Below, piece by piece: positions 1 through 11,400 of a stretch of DNA of 64,000 nt. Under the pieces are notes generated by a model, which saw nothing but the letters and a program-made list of their open reading frames with translations, was not told where the DNA came from and made no database searches. The DNA lies in NCBI GenBank assembly GCA_947471745.1, contig CANJKZ010000530.1, positions 62,001 through 126,000 on the forward strand, written 5' to 3'. Positions within the stretch are counted from its first letter, which is position 1. The number at the start of each line of letters is the position of its first letter. The position numbers and the translations under genes were made by a program. The DNA is from Closterium sp. Naga37s-1 (taxonomy: Eukaryota > Streptophyta > Zygnematophyceae > Desmidiales > Closteriaceae).

Positions 1-481
1 GTACCTGACGCTTTCCATCAAGAATCTCAGGCTTCTCTAAACCGGGATTCAGTGGGGAATCTCTAGAATGCTTAGGCAATGCCGTAAATCTCCATGACAC
101 CATGGATTCCTGTGCTCTGTCACCACCGGTGCTAATGTTGGCAATACGAGCAGAGGGAGAGTGTGAATTGACTGCTGGTCCAGCAAGGTCGTGTTGAAAG
201 GGCTGATGAGGGTGAAAATGGTGGCTTGCGGCTTGAAGATGTGTCAGATTCGCTGATTGCTCGCTGAGAATGGGTCGATCATTTTCGCACAAGGTTTCGA
301 AGACTGGCCTTTGGCGTCTCGATGCTGCGACTAGAGGGCTTCTCGAGTGTTGCAGCGGGCTTGGCAAATCGCGATTTTTTTGGCTGCTGCTGTGAGTACG
401 CTCCTGTAACACCTCTACGAAGGTACTGTCTGCTTCCTGTCCTCTCGATGTTATAGGTTCCGTTGCAAGAGGAATAGCCAT
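1..481 (-). CDS. Hypothetical protein, first coding exon (partial, runs off window)
   Basis: From an ATG at 481 the minus strand stays open for 160 codons to the window edge. I checked that frame for TAA, TAG and TGA and found none, which is unlikely by chance in sequence of roughly balanced base composition. An in-frame stop lies just upstream of the ATG. The protein begins MAIPLATEPITSRGQEADST, is hydrophilic, rich in Ser, Gln and His, and shows no domain I recognise. The frame ends in codons for GKRQ followed by GTAC at positions 4-1, so a splice donor may lie exactly at the edge. I infer the 5' exon of a gene transcribed leftward. Confidence 0.45.
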   Translation of the reverse strand, partial: MAIPLATEPITSRGQEADSTFVEVLQERTHSSSQKNRDLPSPLQHSRSPLVAASRRQRPVFETLCENDRPILSEQSANLTHLQAASHHFHPHQPFQHDLAGPAVNSHSPSARIANISTGGDRAQESMVSWRFTALPKHSRDSPLNPGLEKPEILDGKRQV

Positions 482-2402
482 CTCGACTTACATTCAAAAC
501 TAATTTAGAGAAGGACCTTACCAATGGCGCGATAGACGAATAACAACGGAAACCCACCAACTTTTGCTCTGCGTGACAGATTAGCGAACTATCTCGACTA
601 TGACCATCACATCATCCCTGAACAACACTGCAAAGCTAACGATAACTGGAGAGGCAACGTAAAATAGTGGGATGGCTACCCACGTGTCAACTCAGCACAC
701 GCCACGAGAGTGTTAGAGGCAGTTAGTGGAGCTGTGTGCCAGCGTAGAGGTAGCCACGAGGGACAAGTTGCTGTATTCAGGGAGACTAGGACGCTATGAA
801 TGCTCAGTGATGCTCTGCTTCTGATGTTGCTCGAAAGCGTGGGCGACACAGCAGGATGAAGTGATCACATGACCTGCTGCCTTCGAATTCAGTGGTTCTG
901 GTGCTGAGCTGACCTTGGTGTTTGGTCACTGGGAATACAACAAAGATACAGATTCCTACGGATGCAGTAAAACTTATATGGTAAAAAGTACAAGACTGAG
1001 ATTCAAGACCACGATATACCGACGTTTAACACTCTGGAACCATCGGAACCATTGTCAAGCCAATCAAAACCCCGAGTGTTCGTGGACAGTGAAACCCGGA
1101 CAGAAGAACAGAACGAGGTTTCAAGGAAAGCAGGTAGCCGAATGGCGGGAATGGGGGAGCCGCTCCAGGCTGGTGCTTGCGGTTCGACGTGGTCCCGCAC
1201 CGCGACAGGCTCTGCCTTCCTTGCGCTCCTCAGGGCACTGTGACTGCTCCAAGCAGATTGGCAAGCTGGAGGTTCAAGGCTGACCGTCAAGCCCAGTGTT
1301 CGGTCTGACATTCGTTAATGCAGAAAACCGATGCACGCACACTCGCATTTCATTACATTTCGCATTCGTTCAAGTTTGCGCATTTGAGCGAGCAGCCAGT
1401 TCAGAAATTACATTGACACTACAGTTGCTATGTATCGGAGCATCCAATAGTGCTTCCTAGAAATGTTCCACATTCAGAGGTTGCCAGCAATTCATTTCTC
1501 AGCTGTTGCGCTTCGATCACATGAGCCAGCAACAAGGAGTTCCCGTGAACTTCTCCTTCCTGTAAGCGACATTAGTCCAGCCTGGACCTTGAGAACTCCT
1601 CACAGCTGTCTGTTTCTCTCGAGGGATAATTCTCTGCATGGAAGCGCTCGTTGCGATGAAAGTATTTAAAATGCCAAGCGACCAAGTCGCGCTGGACGAC
1701 TAGTACTTGGATGTCTGATCCTGAGCTCTAACAAGATGGGCAGAGACACACAGACATTGCTTTATAGAATTCGTGAGCTAGTAATTTTCGCCTTGATTTT
1801 GAAATGCTGCGGAAGAGCGCCTGACAACGATCTTGTTCTCGTGGTAAGAGTTGGTTCCAACGTCTTGTCCGAAGCAGGTGTTTTCCCAACAAGTATGATA
1901 TAATGTCTGAGATGGTCATGTTGGTCATGCAGAGATATCGAGGCAGGGTGCTGAAAATCTGTTCCGGAAGGAGTATAGGCAGACCTTTGGACGTGATTGC
2001 GGGGAATGATTCACTCACGACTTATGTCAACGCTGGACTGGAAAATCCACACTCGCACATGTACATAGGGGATTCACGTTTGAGAGGTACGGCTTACCGC
2101 CGAGTCAGCACGCGAAAATGGTGCCTACTGGACGAATATAGCTCCCCTTTTGGTTCTTGGACAGGTAGAAGACATTGTGGCAACGGTGTTCTGCAATTTC
2201 TCGAGTTCAACAAGTCTAGGAATGCGTTCAACGCCCTTGCAACAGATGATATTCCGTCAGTTGTGAAGGCTAAACATGGCCCGCATGTGGCATATTCAGC
2301 TGTTTGTGTTAGATATGTTTGGAGCCCTATCAAAAAGGCATATGTTACAATGCCATGCTGAGTGCATACTTTATTGAAGATCCACCCTTCTGTCCACTAA
2401 CA
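482..2402. other. Intergenic stretch, no supported gene
   Basis: I see no recognisable coding signal, repeat or RNA gene here. An unspliced plus-strand ORF of 152 codons (1903-2361) ends 41 bp from the CDC123 stop on the opposite strand, but it resembles no family I know and overlaps the probable CDC123 3' UTR. A minus-strand AATAAA (plus TTTATT at 2370-2375) lies about 30 bp past the CDC123 stop and fits its polyadenylation signal. Confidence 0.4.
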
Positions 2403-5400
2403 CTAACCAGCATCCTCATCATCACTACTGCTGTCCTGATCAGTGGTGCACTCCACCTTGAGCTTCTCCATAAGCTCTTCAAAGGCACTGCCCTCTGATC
2501 TATCATGGAGATCAAACGGGGCCCCACTAGCAGCTCTCAACCCCAACTGAACACCACTCCGCGACTCCACAATTCGCATCTCCACTAAATCTGATGAACA
2601 GCTGCCAGATTCTCCATTACCCAGCTGCTCTGGAGCTGATGCGTCACTGGCGGTTCTGGACGCCTCATGCATCACACATCGTTCTGAGTGCATGCCATCT
2701 ATCTCCTCCCAAGAGAAAAGAAGAGGTAGTGTGGTTCCACCATACGTGTTGAAATCAACCAGCTTCACACGGCCATCACGAGTGATGTAGACATCAAAAG
2801 TATCTGCCAAAAGTTGAGCAAATTCCACACAAAAGGCAGAGGAGCTTCAGGAACACAAACCCGTACTACATAACATAAAGCAAGAAACACGACCTGGACT
2901 TACAGTCACTTCTTAGGATCGTAAGCACCTTAGTCGGCAATAGTCTACTTGCTATCGCCTATCGTGTTCTCCACGATCTCCCGAATCCAATGATATGCGC
3001 AGTGTTGAGCCTGGGGGTACTGAGCCTTCGGTTGCAGAGTCTGGGGTGCGGAGCCTGGGGTTGCTGAGCCTGGGGGTGCTGAGCCTGGGGTTGCTGTGCC
3101 CGGGGTCGCTGATTCTTGGGGTGCAGAGCCTGAGGGTGCTGAGCCTGCGCGTGTGGTGTCTGGAGGTGCTGAGCCTGGAGGTCCTTCGGGTGCTTCGTCC
3201 CAGCGGGACCCACTCTCTCCACAGCAGCTACGCGAGTGGTTTGCTCGGCGCTGGAGCCGTGCTGCTGGAGCTGGTGGTGCTACGGGCGCTGGAGGTCCTG
3301 CTCCTGCTGGAGCTGCTGGGGGTGCTGGAGCCGCTTGTCCCGGAGGTGCTCGTACTGGAGACACTGGAGCTGCTGGGCCTGGTGGTGCTGCTGGAGCTGG
3401 AGCTGCTGGGGCTTCTGGTGGTCCTCCTCGAGTTGGAGCTACTGGAGGTGCTCGAGCTGGAGGTGCTGTTGGAGCCGGTGCTCCTTGGGGTGCTAGCGTT
3501 GGCGCTACAGTAGCTGCTGGAGGTGCTGCTGGAGCTGGTGGTGCTGCTGGAGTTGGAGCTGACACTGGGGGTGCTGGTGCTGTCCCTGCTAGTTCTGGAG
3601 GCGCTGCGCGGCCGCGGCCGTACTTCGTTCCGCTCCTTGAGCAGGTTCTTGGTCTCCCGCCTTCTACTGGTCCTGCTCCTTCCTTAGAGTGTCCACGACC
3701 TGTCCAGTCGCAGTCCCAGCTACAGCCTGCCTCCCCACTGCCTGCTCCTTCTCCTTACACTGGTCCGACCAGAAGTCTTGCTGAGCATCGTGAGCCTGCG
3801 TCTCGTCCTGCGTCGCCTGTTCGTGCTGCTCGCACTAGTCATCGTGGTTCGCATCAGCGTCCTCCTCCTGTCCCTGGCACGCACCAGATGGCTCTGCGTC
3901 CTTCCACTGCTCCGCAGCGTGTCCCTCTGCCGTCTCCTCCTGCGTCCTCTCTTCCTATCGGTCCGGACCCGAAGTCTGACTCCCTTCGTGCCGCCAGTCC
4001 TACTGTCACGCGTCTCCTGGCCACTGTTGTCACTGACCCTTCCTTTGAGTCTACTGTTGCGTCTGCTCTTGTTGCTGAGCTTGTCGACTTCGCTGCTCAC
4101 TGTCGTCTAGACTACGCTGCTAGTCTTGTTGCTGAGTCTGAGTCTGTCCGTCCTCCGTCCGTCGGGGGTGAGTGTGCTCTTAGCATGGACGTCCTTGAGG
4201 ACAGGCAGGAGGAGTTTCGGTGTTTTGCTGCTGCTTCACCTCCTCTCGTGTCCATGCTGATTGCCCCTGAGGGAGACCCGGATGCACCAGACATCCCGAC
4301 TCTGCGCTCTTACGCAGAGGCGGTTGAGGGTCCCTACTCCTCTCAGTGGCAGTCAGCCATGGATGCAGAGATGGCTTCCTGGAAGTCCACAGGCACCTAC
4401 GTCGACGAGGTTCCCCCACCTGGGGCGAACATTGTCGATGGCATGTGGATTTTCAGGGTGAAGCGTCCGCCGGGTTCTCCGCCTGTCTTCAAGGCACGTT
4501 ACGTGGCTCGAGGCTTCAGTCAGCGGCAGGGAGTTGACTACTTTCAGACCTTCTCTCCCACCCCGAAGATGTCCACTCTTCGGGTACTGCTACACGTCGC
4601 TGCTCAGCGTGACTACGAGCTTCAGTCTTTTGACTTCAACACAGCCTTCCTATAGGGCAGCCTGCACGAGGAGATCTGGCTGCGCTGCCCACCTAGCTTC
4701 ACTGGGTCGTTCCCTCCAGGTACCCAGTGGAGCTTCCGGCGGCCAGTCTACGATCTAATCCAGGCGCCTCAGGAGTGGCACGACACACTGAGGACGACTC
4801 TTGCGGCTCTTGGGTTTGCTCCTTCTATTGCTGACCCGTCACTGTTTCTACGCACCGACACTTTGCTGCCGCCATTCTACATCCTCGTGTACGTTGACGA
4901 CTTGGTTTTTGCCACTGCTGATACTGAGGCACTGACTCTAGTGAAGTCGGAGCTGTAGAAGAGACACACGTGCACAGACCTGGGTGAGCTGCGCAGCTAT
5001 CTTGGCTTGCAGATCACTCGGGACAGAGCACACCGCACCATCACCCTGACTCAGTCACACATGGTGCAGCAGGTCCTTCAGCGCTTCGACTTCCAGTACT
5101 CGTTGCCACAGTCCACTCCTCTGCCTACCGGTCACTCGCTCTCAGCTCTGCCTTCGGATGAGTCCGTAGAGCCGAGTGGCCTGTATCCAGAGCTTGTGGG
5201 CTGCCTCATGTACCTGATGACCTGCACTAGTCCTGACCTCGCTTACCCTCTTAGCATCCTGGCACGCTACGCTGCGCCCGGGAGCCACCGACCAGAGCAC
5301 TAGAAGGCAACTAAGAGGGTGATGCGCTACTTGTGCAGTACGTCGGGCATGGGGCTCGTGCTTGGGGGACGGGGTCCAGTTGTTCTTACTGGTCACGCAG

Positions 5401-8400
5401 ACGCTTCTTGGGTTGACGACTTGGCTACGCTGCGGCCGTCACAGGGTTACACCTTCAGCCTTGGCTCCGGTTCTATCTCACAGGAGCTACGCTGGCTCAC
5501 CTACCTGCTGACCGACCTGGGTGAGGCGCCTCGTTCTCCTCCAGTTCTGTACGTCGACAACAAGGCAATGCTTGCCTTGTGTCGCGAGCAGAGACTGGAG
5601 CACATAACGAAGCACATCGCTCTTTGCTACTTTCTTGCTCGAGAGTTGCAGCAGTGTGATCAGCTTCGTCTTGTTTACGTGGCCTCTCAGGCCAACACGG
5701 CTGATATCTTCACCAAGGCACTTCAGCCTTGTGATTGTGATCAGCTTCGTCTTGTTTACGTGGCCTCTCAGGCCAACACGGCTGATATCTTCACCAAGGC
5801 ACTTCAGCCTTGTGATCATCAGCGGTTCAGTACTGTTCTAGGCTTGTCCCCACTTGGCCTCACTTGCTCACTTCTTGACTTTACTTCTACTCTGATCTCT
5901 ATATATATGCATGCTTACACTTGCTAGGTTGTGATCACTGTTTTGTTTGTTCTACCTTATATAACTCTGCATGTGAACTGGCCTTGTGGCCGTTTGCTTG
6001 TGCTAGGAATGTGTGGTGACGTCATGATCCACCCTGAGCTTGCTTTGCTCTTCTTGACTGGTCTTGTGACCTCTTGTTCTCCCCCACTTCGCCTATGGGG
6101 GTGTGTCAAACTTATATGTTGTAGTCTTTGTAGGCTGTAGTGGGGTAGATAATACGGGGTACAACACTTTTAGGCTTTCTACTTGTACCCACCTGTTTCC
6201 TAGTCAATGCATTCACTCGTACTTTTCTCACATGGTTTGGGGATTGTGACGTAGGGAGGCGACGAAACATCGTTATCCGTAACTTTCGAAGAAACGGGTT
6301 GTCGTGTACGTGCTGTTGAGATGCGCGGTAAGGAATGTTGGAAAATTCCTTACTAATACGAGTGCAACTGAATCAACGAAAGGAGATTGCACTATCGAAG
6401 CAAAACAATACTTTGAGCGAAGGAATGAGCAAATAGCGAACTAGCGTGATAACGGTAACGAGCAAAATGTGGGGTGCGCAACGGGCCTGGCGCCGAGGTT
6501 GGAAATTGTCAAGGCGGAGGACCGGAGCACGGGTTACCAACCGAGCCGTAAGGTAGGGTCGCGATGTGAACAGTGGCGGTAATAGTAGTCTAGGTGAGTG
6601 TCGCGAATAGTAACGGTTTTCTGTTAGATACTGTTGGCAGGAACTGTCTTGTATGCGCTAAGCAGGGGTGCAAACTGTTATTAATGAACTTGTAGAGTGT
6701 GCAAAATAACGAATAATGAGAATGGTTGAATACTGAATGCCGGTACAATAAAAGTGGCACGACTAAATAGGGGAAAGGCTAGCTAGGCGAGGGGTTCGGG
6801 AAGGGATGGCTTGGTGATGTTGCGATTGGAGTGGAGGCCGACACGGGGGTGGTTCCGTGCGACGAATTAGGCCGAACATGTTTGTCGCGTGACCCTCGGG
6901 ATGACCTCGCTAACGAGTGCCTCAATAAGGATTTGTAAATCCTTAGACTCTCCCACCTTCTAAATAAGGCAGCCTTGTACTGAAAACACGCCCCAAACTA
7001 TCGAGGATGCCGTAGATCTCCTCTTCAGCTGAATCCGATGGCTGAAATGCCTTGGGCGAATTTGAAGAAATGTTGGAATGTAGGCCGTTGTGTCAGAATG
7101 TATTTGCTGTCTAGCCTGCAGTGGGGTACTCTGTAGTGAGTACAACCCAATTTAGGGTTTACTATTTGTATCCCAACTCTTGCTAGTGCAAACTCTTCTT
7201 CCGTTTCTCTTTCGTGTACCCTATGGCTACTAAGTTATAGCTAAGATTCTGACACGTTGATGTACTCAGATGTTGATCTGACAATCATGGATGAACTGGC
7301 CTAAATGATTTGGAAGTTGGAATGTGGGCTGTTGATCGAGCAGATGTAGATCTGACGGTCCTTGAAGTTGTCAATACACACTTCAGCAATTTTCAGAATC
7401 TCAATGGTTTCAATGTTGTATTTTCCAGAATGAGTACAAGCAGTTTTATAGTCAAGCAAGACACAAAATGCGATTCGTAACTTCACTTGTTTCCCAAGTA
7501 ACCGCGTGCGCCTCGTTTCACCCCGAGTCGCACACGGAACCGAACCGAATTCACCGAACACTCCTCAAGTCCGAATCTGGAACCTTCTCGAACACGCCTT
7601 GAGCTCGAACCACAATTTCCTCTTGTCAACTCCAATCTCGATACTTCTTCACTCTTCTTCCTCCATTTCTCTAGTTTCTTCCCGATTTCTCTCCCGCTTT
7701 TCACGCCTTAGCTTCCAACGTCCACCGTAGGCCGATTTCTACCGAAATCACTCTAGAATCTCCCACGAGCTCCATTCCGCCGCCATTCCGCATTTCACCG
7801 TATGTTCCGTGGTTGGGCGAACCAACCCTAACAATCTCCCATGTGGTTCGTCAACCACGAACACCACTCACACTGCTCCCCTGTTCCTCGTAGCCTTCAC
7901 AGGGTCTAAGTCGCCTTCACACTCCCCTGCAGCTCCTGCACCTTGAACCTCTCCTTACGTGTCTTGAAGTTGAGCGCCTTGACATCCAATCCATGAAACA
8001 TTTTCTTGAGCCTCTCGCTTCTCCTCGGCATCTCAACACTCAACACCTCTCGGGTCTCATACCCCTCAACGTGTTCCTCCTTTGTAAGCACTCGCCCCTT
8101 TGCAGTTGCATTCGCCTTTGATCCTTTCACCATGATGTCCCCTTTCACAGCGACTCCTACACACTTCGCATTTACTGCTTCATCTTCAACCACGATCGCT
8201 GCTGCAAAAGTGTTGACACCATCTCCATCTCCACCATTCACTGCTGCTGCCTCCATGGTGACTATCTCCTCTTCCTGCTTCTCTGCTGCCTCCACACTTG
8301 CTCCCGTATCATCCGTGTCCTCGCTCTTATCAGCCTCATTCGATAACTCCTCCAATTCTGACCTGAATGTCATGTGACGCGTGCATCCGCTGTCCATGAA

Positions 8401-11400
8401 CCATGCCGTCTTCTCATGATCGTCCGTCTGTGGAGCTTCCTTCGGTAAACGCACCACGTTCGCAAGATGTGCTCCTCCCAAAATCACATCCTCCTTTTCG
8501 GCTTCCGCTACATTCGCCTTAGCCGCCACATTCCTCTGCTGCGACGGACCCTTGTAGCTCCTGCTGTTCGGATTGGAGTAGCACTCTGCGGCACGATGCC
8601 CATAGCGCCCACAATAATCGCACTTGCCGCCAAAACCTCGTTTCTGTTGCCACTCTGCTCCCCCATTTTCTCCTTTCTCGTTCTCCACCGCTTTGCCCTT
8701 GTAGTTTCTGCTTCGCGGATTTTCGTAGCAGTTTATCGCCTTATGCCCCCTCTTTCCACACTGGTAGCACGCTCCAAACGCCTTCGTTGCATTCACCAAA
8801 GCCGGCCTCTCCTCGTCGAAATCCGTAGCTGCTGCTGCCGCTTTCTTTTTCCTCATCTCCTTCACCGTCTCAAGCGATTGCAGAATCTCCTGCAGCTTCG
8901 TCAAACTCTCCGGCGGTTGGTACGTAAACATACCGATGTCGGATTCCCACTCCTTAGGAAGGCCTTGGATGATATAGTCAATCATCTCGTGCTCCGTCTC
9001 CGCGGCTCCCATCACCCGCAAGTCGTCGTTGTAGTTTTTCGCCCTGTTGATGTAGGTGATGATTTTCTCGCCTTTCTCCATGCTCAGCATCAGCAGTTGC
9101 TTCCTAATCGCCTTCTTGTTGACATCGTTCGTACCCATGTACGTGGACTCCAGGTACTCCCACGCTCGCTGTGCAGAGTTCAGCTCCCCTGCAAACTGGT
9201 CCAAATCCACCGCGATTCCGTCGGCAACTGAGTGACAAAGCTGAAAGAACGCTTGCTTACTTTGTTTTTTGAACGCCGCTATTTTCTCCTTCGTATCCGT
9301 CGGGGATGGCGCAACTCCCTCCATCGTCTCCTCGTCGGGACGGTAGTACGGCAAGAGGTCAACCTCCTCTGCCCTCCGAATAAACTTCTTCCGCCACACG
9401 TTGTAGTTGCTTCCATTGAAGCGCTGAGCTTCACTGAGCCCGATCGTCGGTTTCGCCACCAATCGGCCACTCGCAAGGGCCTCGAGAAGAGCCTTCAACT
9501 GCGGGTCTCCAAGACTCACACTGGAACCCGAACTCGCCTCGTCTCCCATAGCGTAGGCGTGAACGACTCCTCTTCTCCACTAATTTCACTTAGCGCACCA
9601 AGTGAATTCACTGCGATCGACGCGCCCGTTCGCCAAGCTCTGATACCAGTTCTTAGGATCGTAAGCACCTTAGTCGGCAATAGTCTACTTGCTATCGCCT
9701 ATCGTGTTCTCCACGATCTCCCGAATCCAATGATATGCGCAGCTCTGCTTGAAGTTGTCAATACACACTTCAGCAATTTTCAGAATCTCAATGGTTTCAA
9801 TGTTGTATTTTCCAGAATGAGTACAAGCAGTTTTATAGTCAAGCAAGACACAAAATGCGATTCGTAACTTCACTTGTTTCCCAAGTAACCGCGTGCGCCT
9901 CGTTTCACCCCGAGTCGCACACGGAACCGAACCGAATTCACCGAACACTCCTCAAGTCCGAATCTGGAACCTTCTCGAACACGCCTTGAGCTCGAACCAC
10001 AATTTCCCCTTGTCAACTCCAATCTCGATACTTCTTCACTCTTCTTCCTCCATTTCTCTAGTTTCTTCCCGATTTCTCTCCCGCTTTTCACGCCTTAGCT
10101 TCCAACGTCCACCGTAGGCCGATTTCTACCGAAATCACTCTAGAATCTCCCACGAGCTCCATTCCGCTGCCATTCCGCATTTCACCGTAGGTTCCGTGGT
10201 TGGGCGAACCAACCCTAACATCACTAAGGAAGAAACATTATGTGTGCTTACAGTCAGTAGACGGAAATTTCCCACAAATGCGGTTGACGTAGAAGTCACA
10301 TATCTGGAGCTTGAAGTTTTTGCGAGAATCGACTAAGAATGGGTAGAATGATGTGATCTCCCTCTGACTGATTCCTGTTGGAACAGGGATTTTATGCAAC
10401 AGGAATTTCATGCGCAGGGGACAGTATGATAATGGGACGTCTGGATTTGATAAGATCCAGAAATAAAATTTTCACAGAAGAAGTTTTATGAGAGTAACAT
10501 ACCAATGAGTTGATGGGCCTTGACAAAGCAGCGAAACTCCATTTCTGGCCGAAGGTCAAACCACTTGCGCAAGGCGAGAACGAACTCAGACGGACGGCTC
10601 TGCTGCGCACACTCATGCTGCTCCACCTCTTCTGCGTGCTGCTCTTCCCACGGCTTTGCACCACCATTCCTCTCAGCCCTGGTCGGCTCCTGCTGCTTCT
10701 CATCTGTTCCTGTAGCCACCACATGTGCTCCGCCATTGCTCCTGCCGTTGCTAGTCTCGGAACAATCGGCTACTGAAGGTGCTTCCGCATGTGAAGAACC
10801 ACCAGCTGCAGAAGAGTCAATACAACTGTCAAAGCTGCCATATGCAATACATATGCAATAGAAAGACATGGCATATGCTTGCGATTAACTGCAAGAGGAG
10901 GACAGCGAAAGCAAGCAACCTATAACATTCCGTCCTTGTGCAAACTCTAGAAATATTTGAAAGTATGCCAGAGGGTGTGCTAAGTCGGAACAACTTACGC
11001 ACAAGGCAGAGGTCAATGTTATATACAATACATGTGTATACATATTCAACCGTCCCAAAAGGGGTGTGTTGGGCCAGAAGTGCATACGCATGGCAGAGGT
11101 CGTAGGTGAGGGAGTCGGAGGCCTTGAGCAGCAGAAAGACCTCCTGGGCATTGCAGCACTTGGGCGTGCCCGTTGCACTCAGCCAACCCACGTCCTGAGA
11201 ATGGTGTGGGATGAGTTCACGGGAGGGGGAGACAGAGAAGCGGGTGCCTCGGTTTTGGGATTGAAGTGCCTTCCACAAAGAATGGATTGGAAGGTGAGAA
11301 CCAAACAGGCCGCAGCACTCACCTTAGGGCAGCTCCAGTTGAGTTTCGGCAGCACAAACCCACCCAGCCGCGCAATAGCGGCGTCAACAGCAGCCTCGAG

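Larger units (their letters stand above)
3003..7360 (+). mobile_element. 5'-truncated copia fragment with LTR, lodged in the 3' LTR of the GAG-only element
   Basis: Sequence foreign to the surrounding LTR. It starts abruptly in the Gly/Ala-rich linker of a copia polyprotein, runs through reverse transcriptase and RNase H, then through a 3' UTR, a polypurine tract (CTATGGGGGTG) and an LTR (6104-6232). Beyond that are about 860 bp of unassigned sequence, a solo LTR (7091-7254) and a further 106 bp. I found no target duplication at the outer junctions, so this may be a rearranged composite rather than one clean insertion. Confidence 0.75.
2911..10220 (-). mobile_element. Copia-type GAG-only LTR element in CDC123 intron 5 (interrupted)
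   Basis: The 5' LTR is 9651-10220 and the 3' LTR is split into 7361-7833 and 2911-3002. The two LTRs differ at only about three positions where I compared them. On the minus strand they start TGTTAGGG and end CCTAAGA. A primer-binding site TGGTATCAGAGC (plus 9637-9648) follows the 5' LTR by two bases, and a CATGGGAGAT polypurine tract precedes the 3' LTR. The target duplication TCACT flanks the whole at 2906-2910 and 10221-10225. The only gene inside is gag plus a protease remnant, so it cannot move without help. The 3' LTR is interrupted at 3003-7360 by unrelated copia sequence, with five LTR bases (CTCTG) missing at the junction. Confidence 0.9.

Noticed and set aside
1903..2361. 152-codon plus-strand ORF downstream of CDC123
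   Set aside because: No recognisable features, and it overlaps the likely CDC123 3' UTR on the opposite strand; probably chance.
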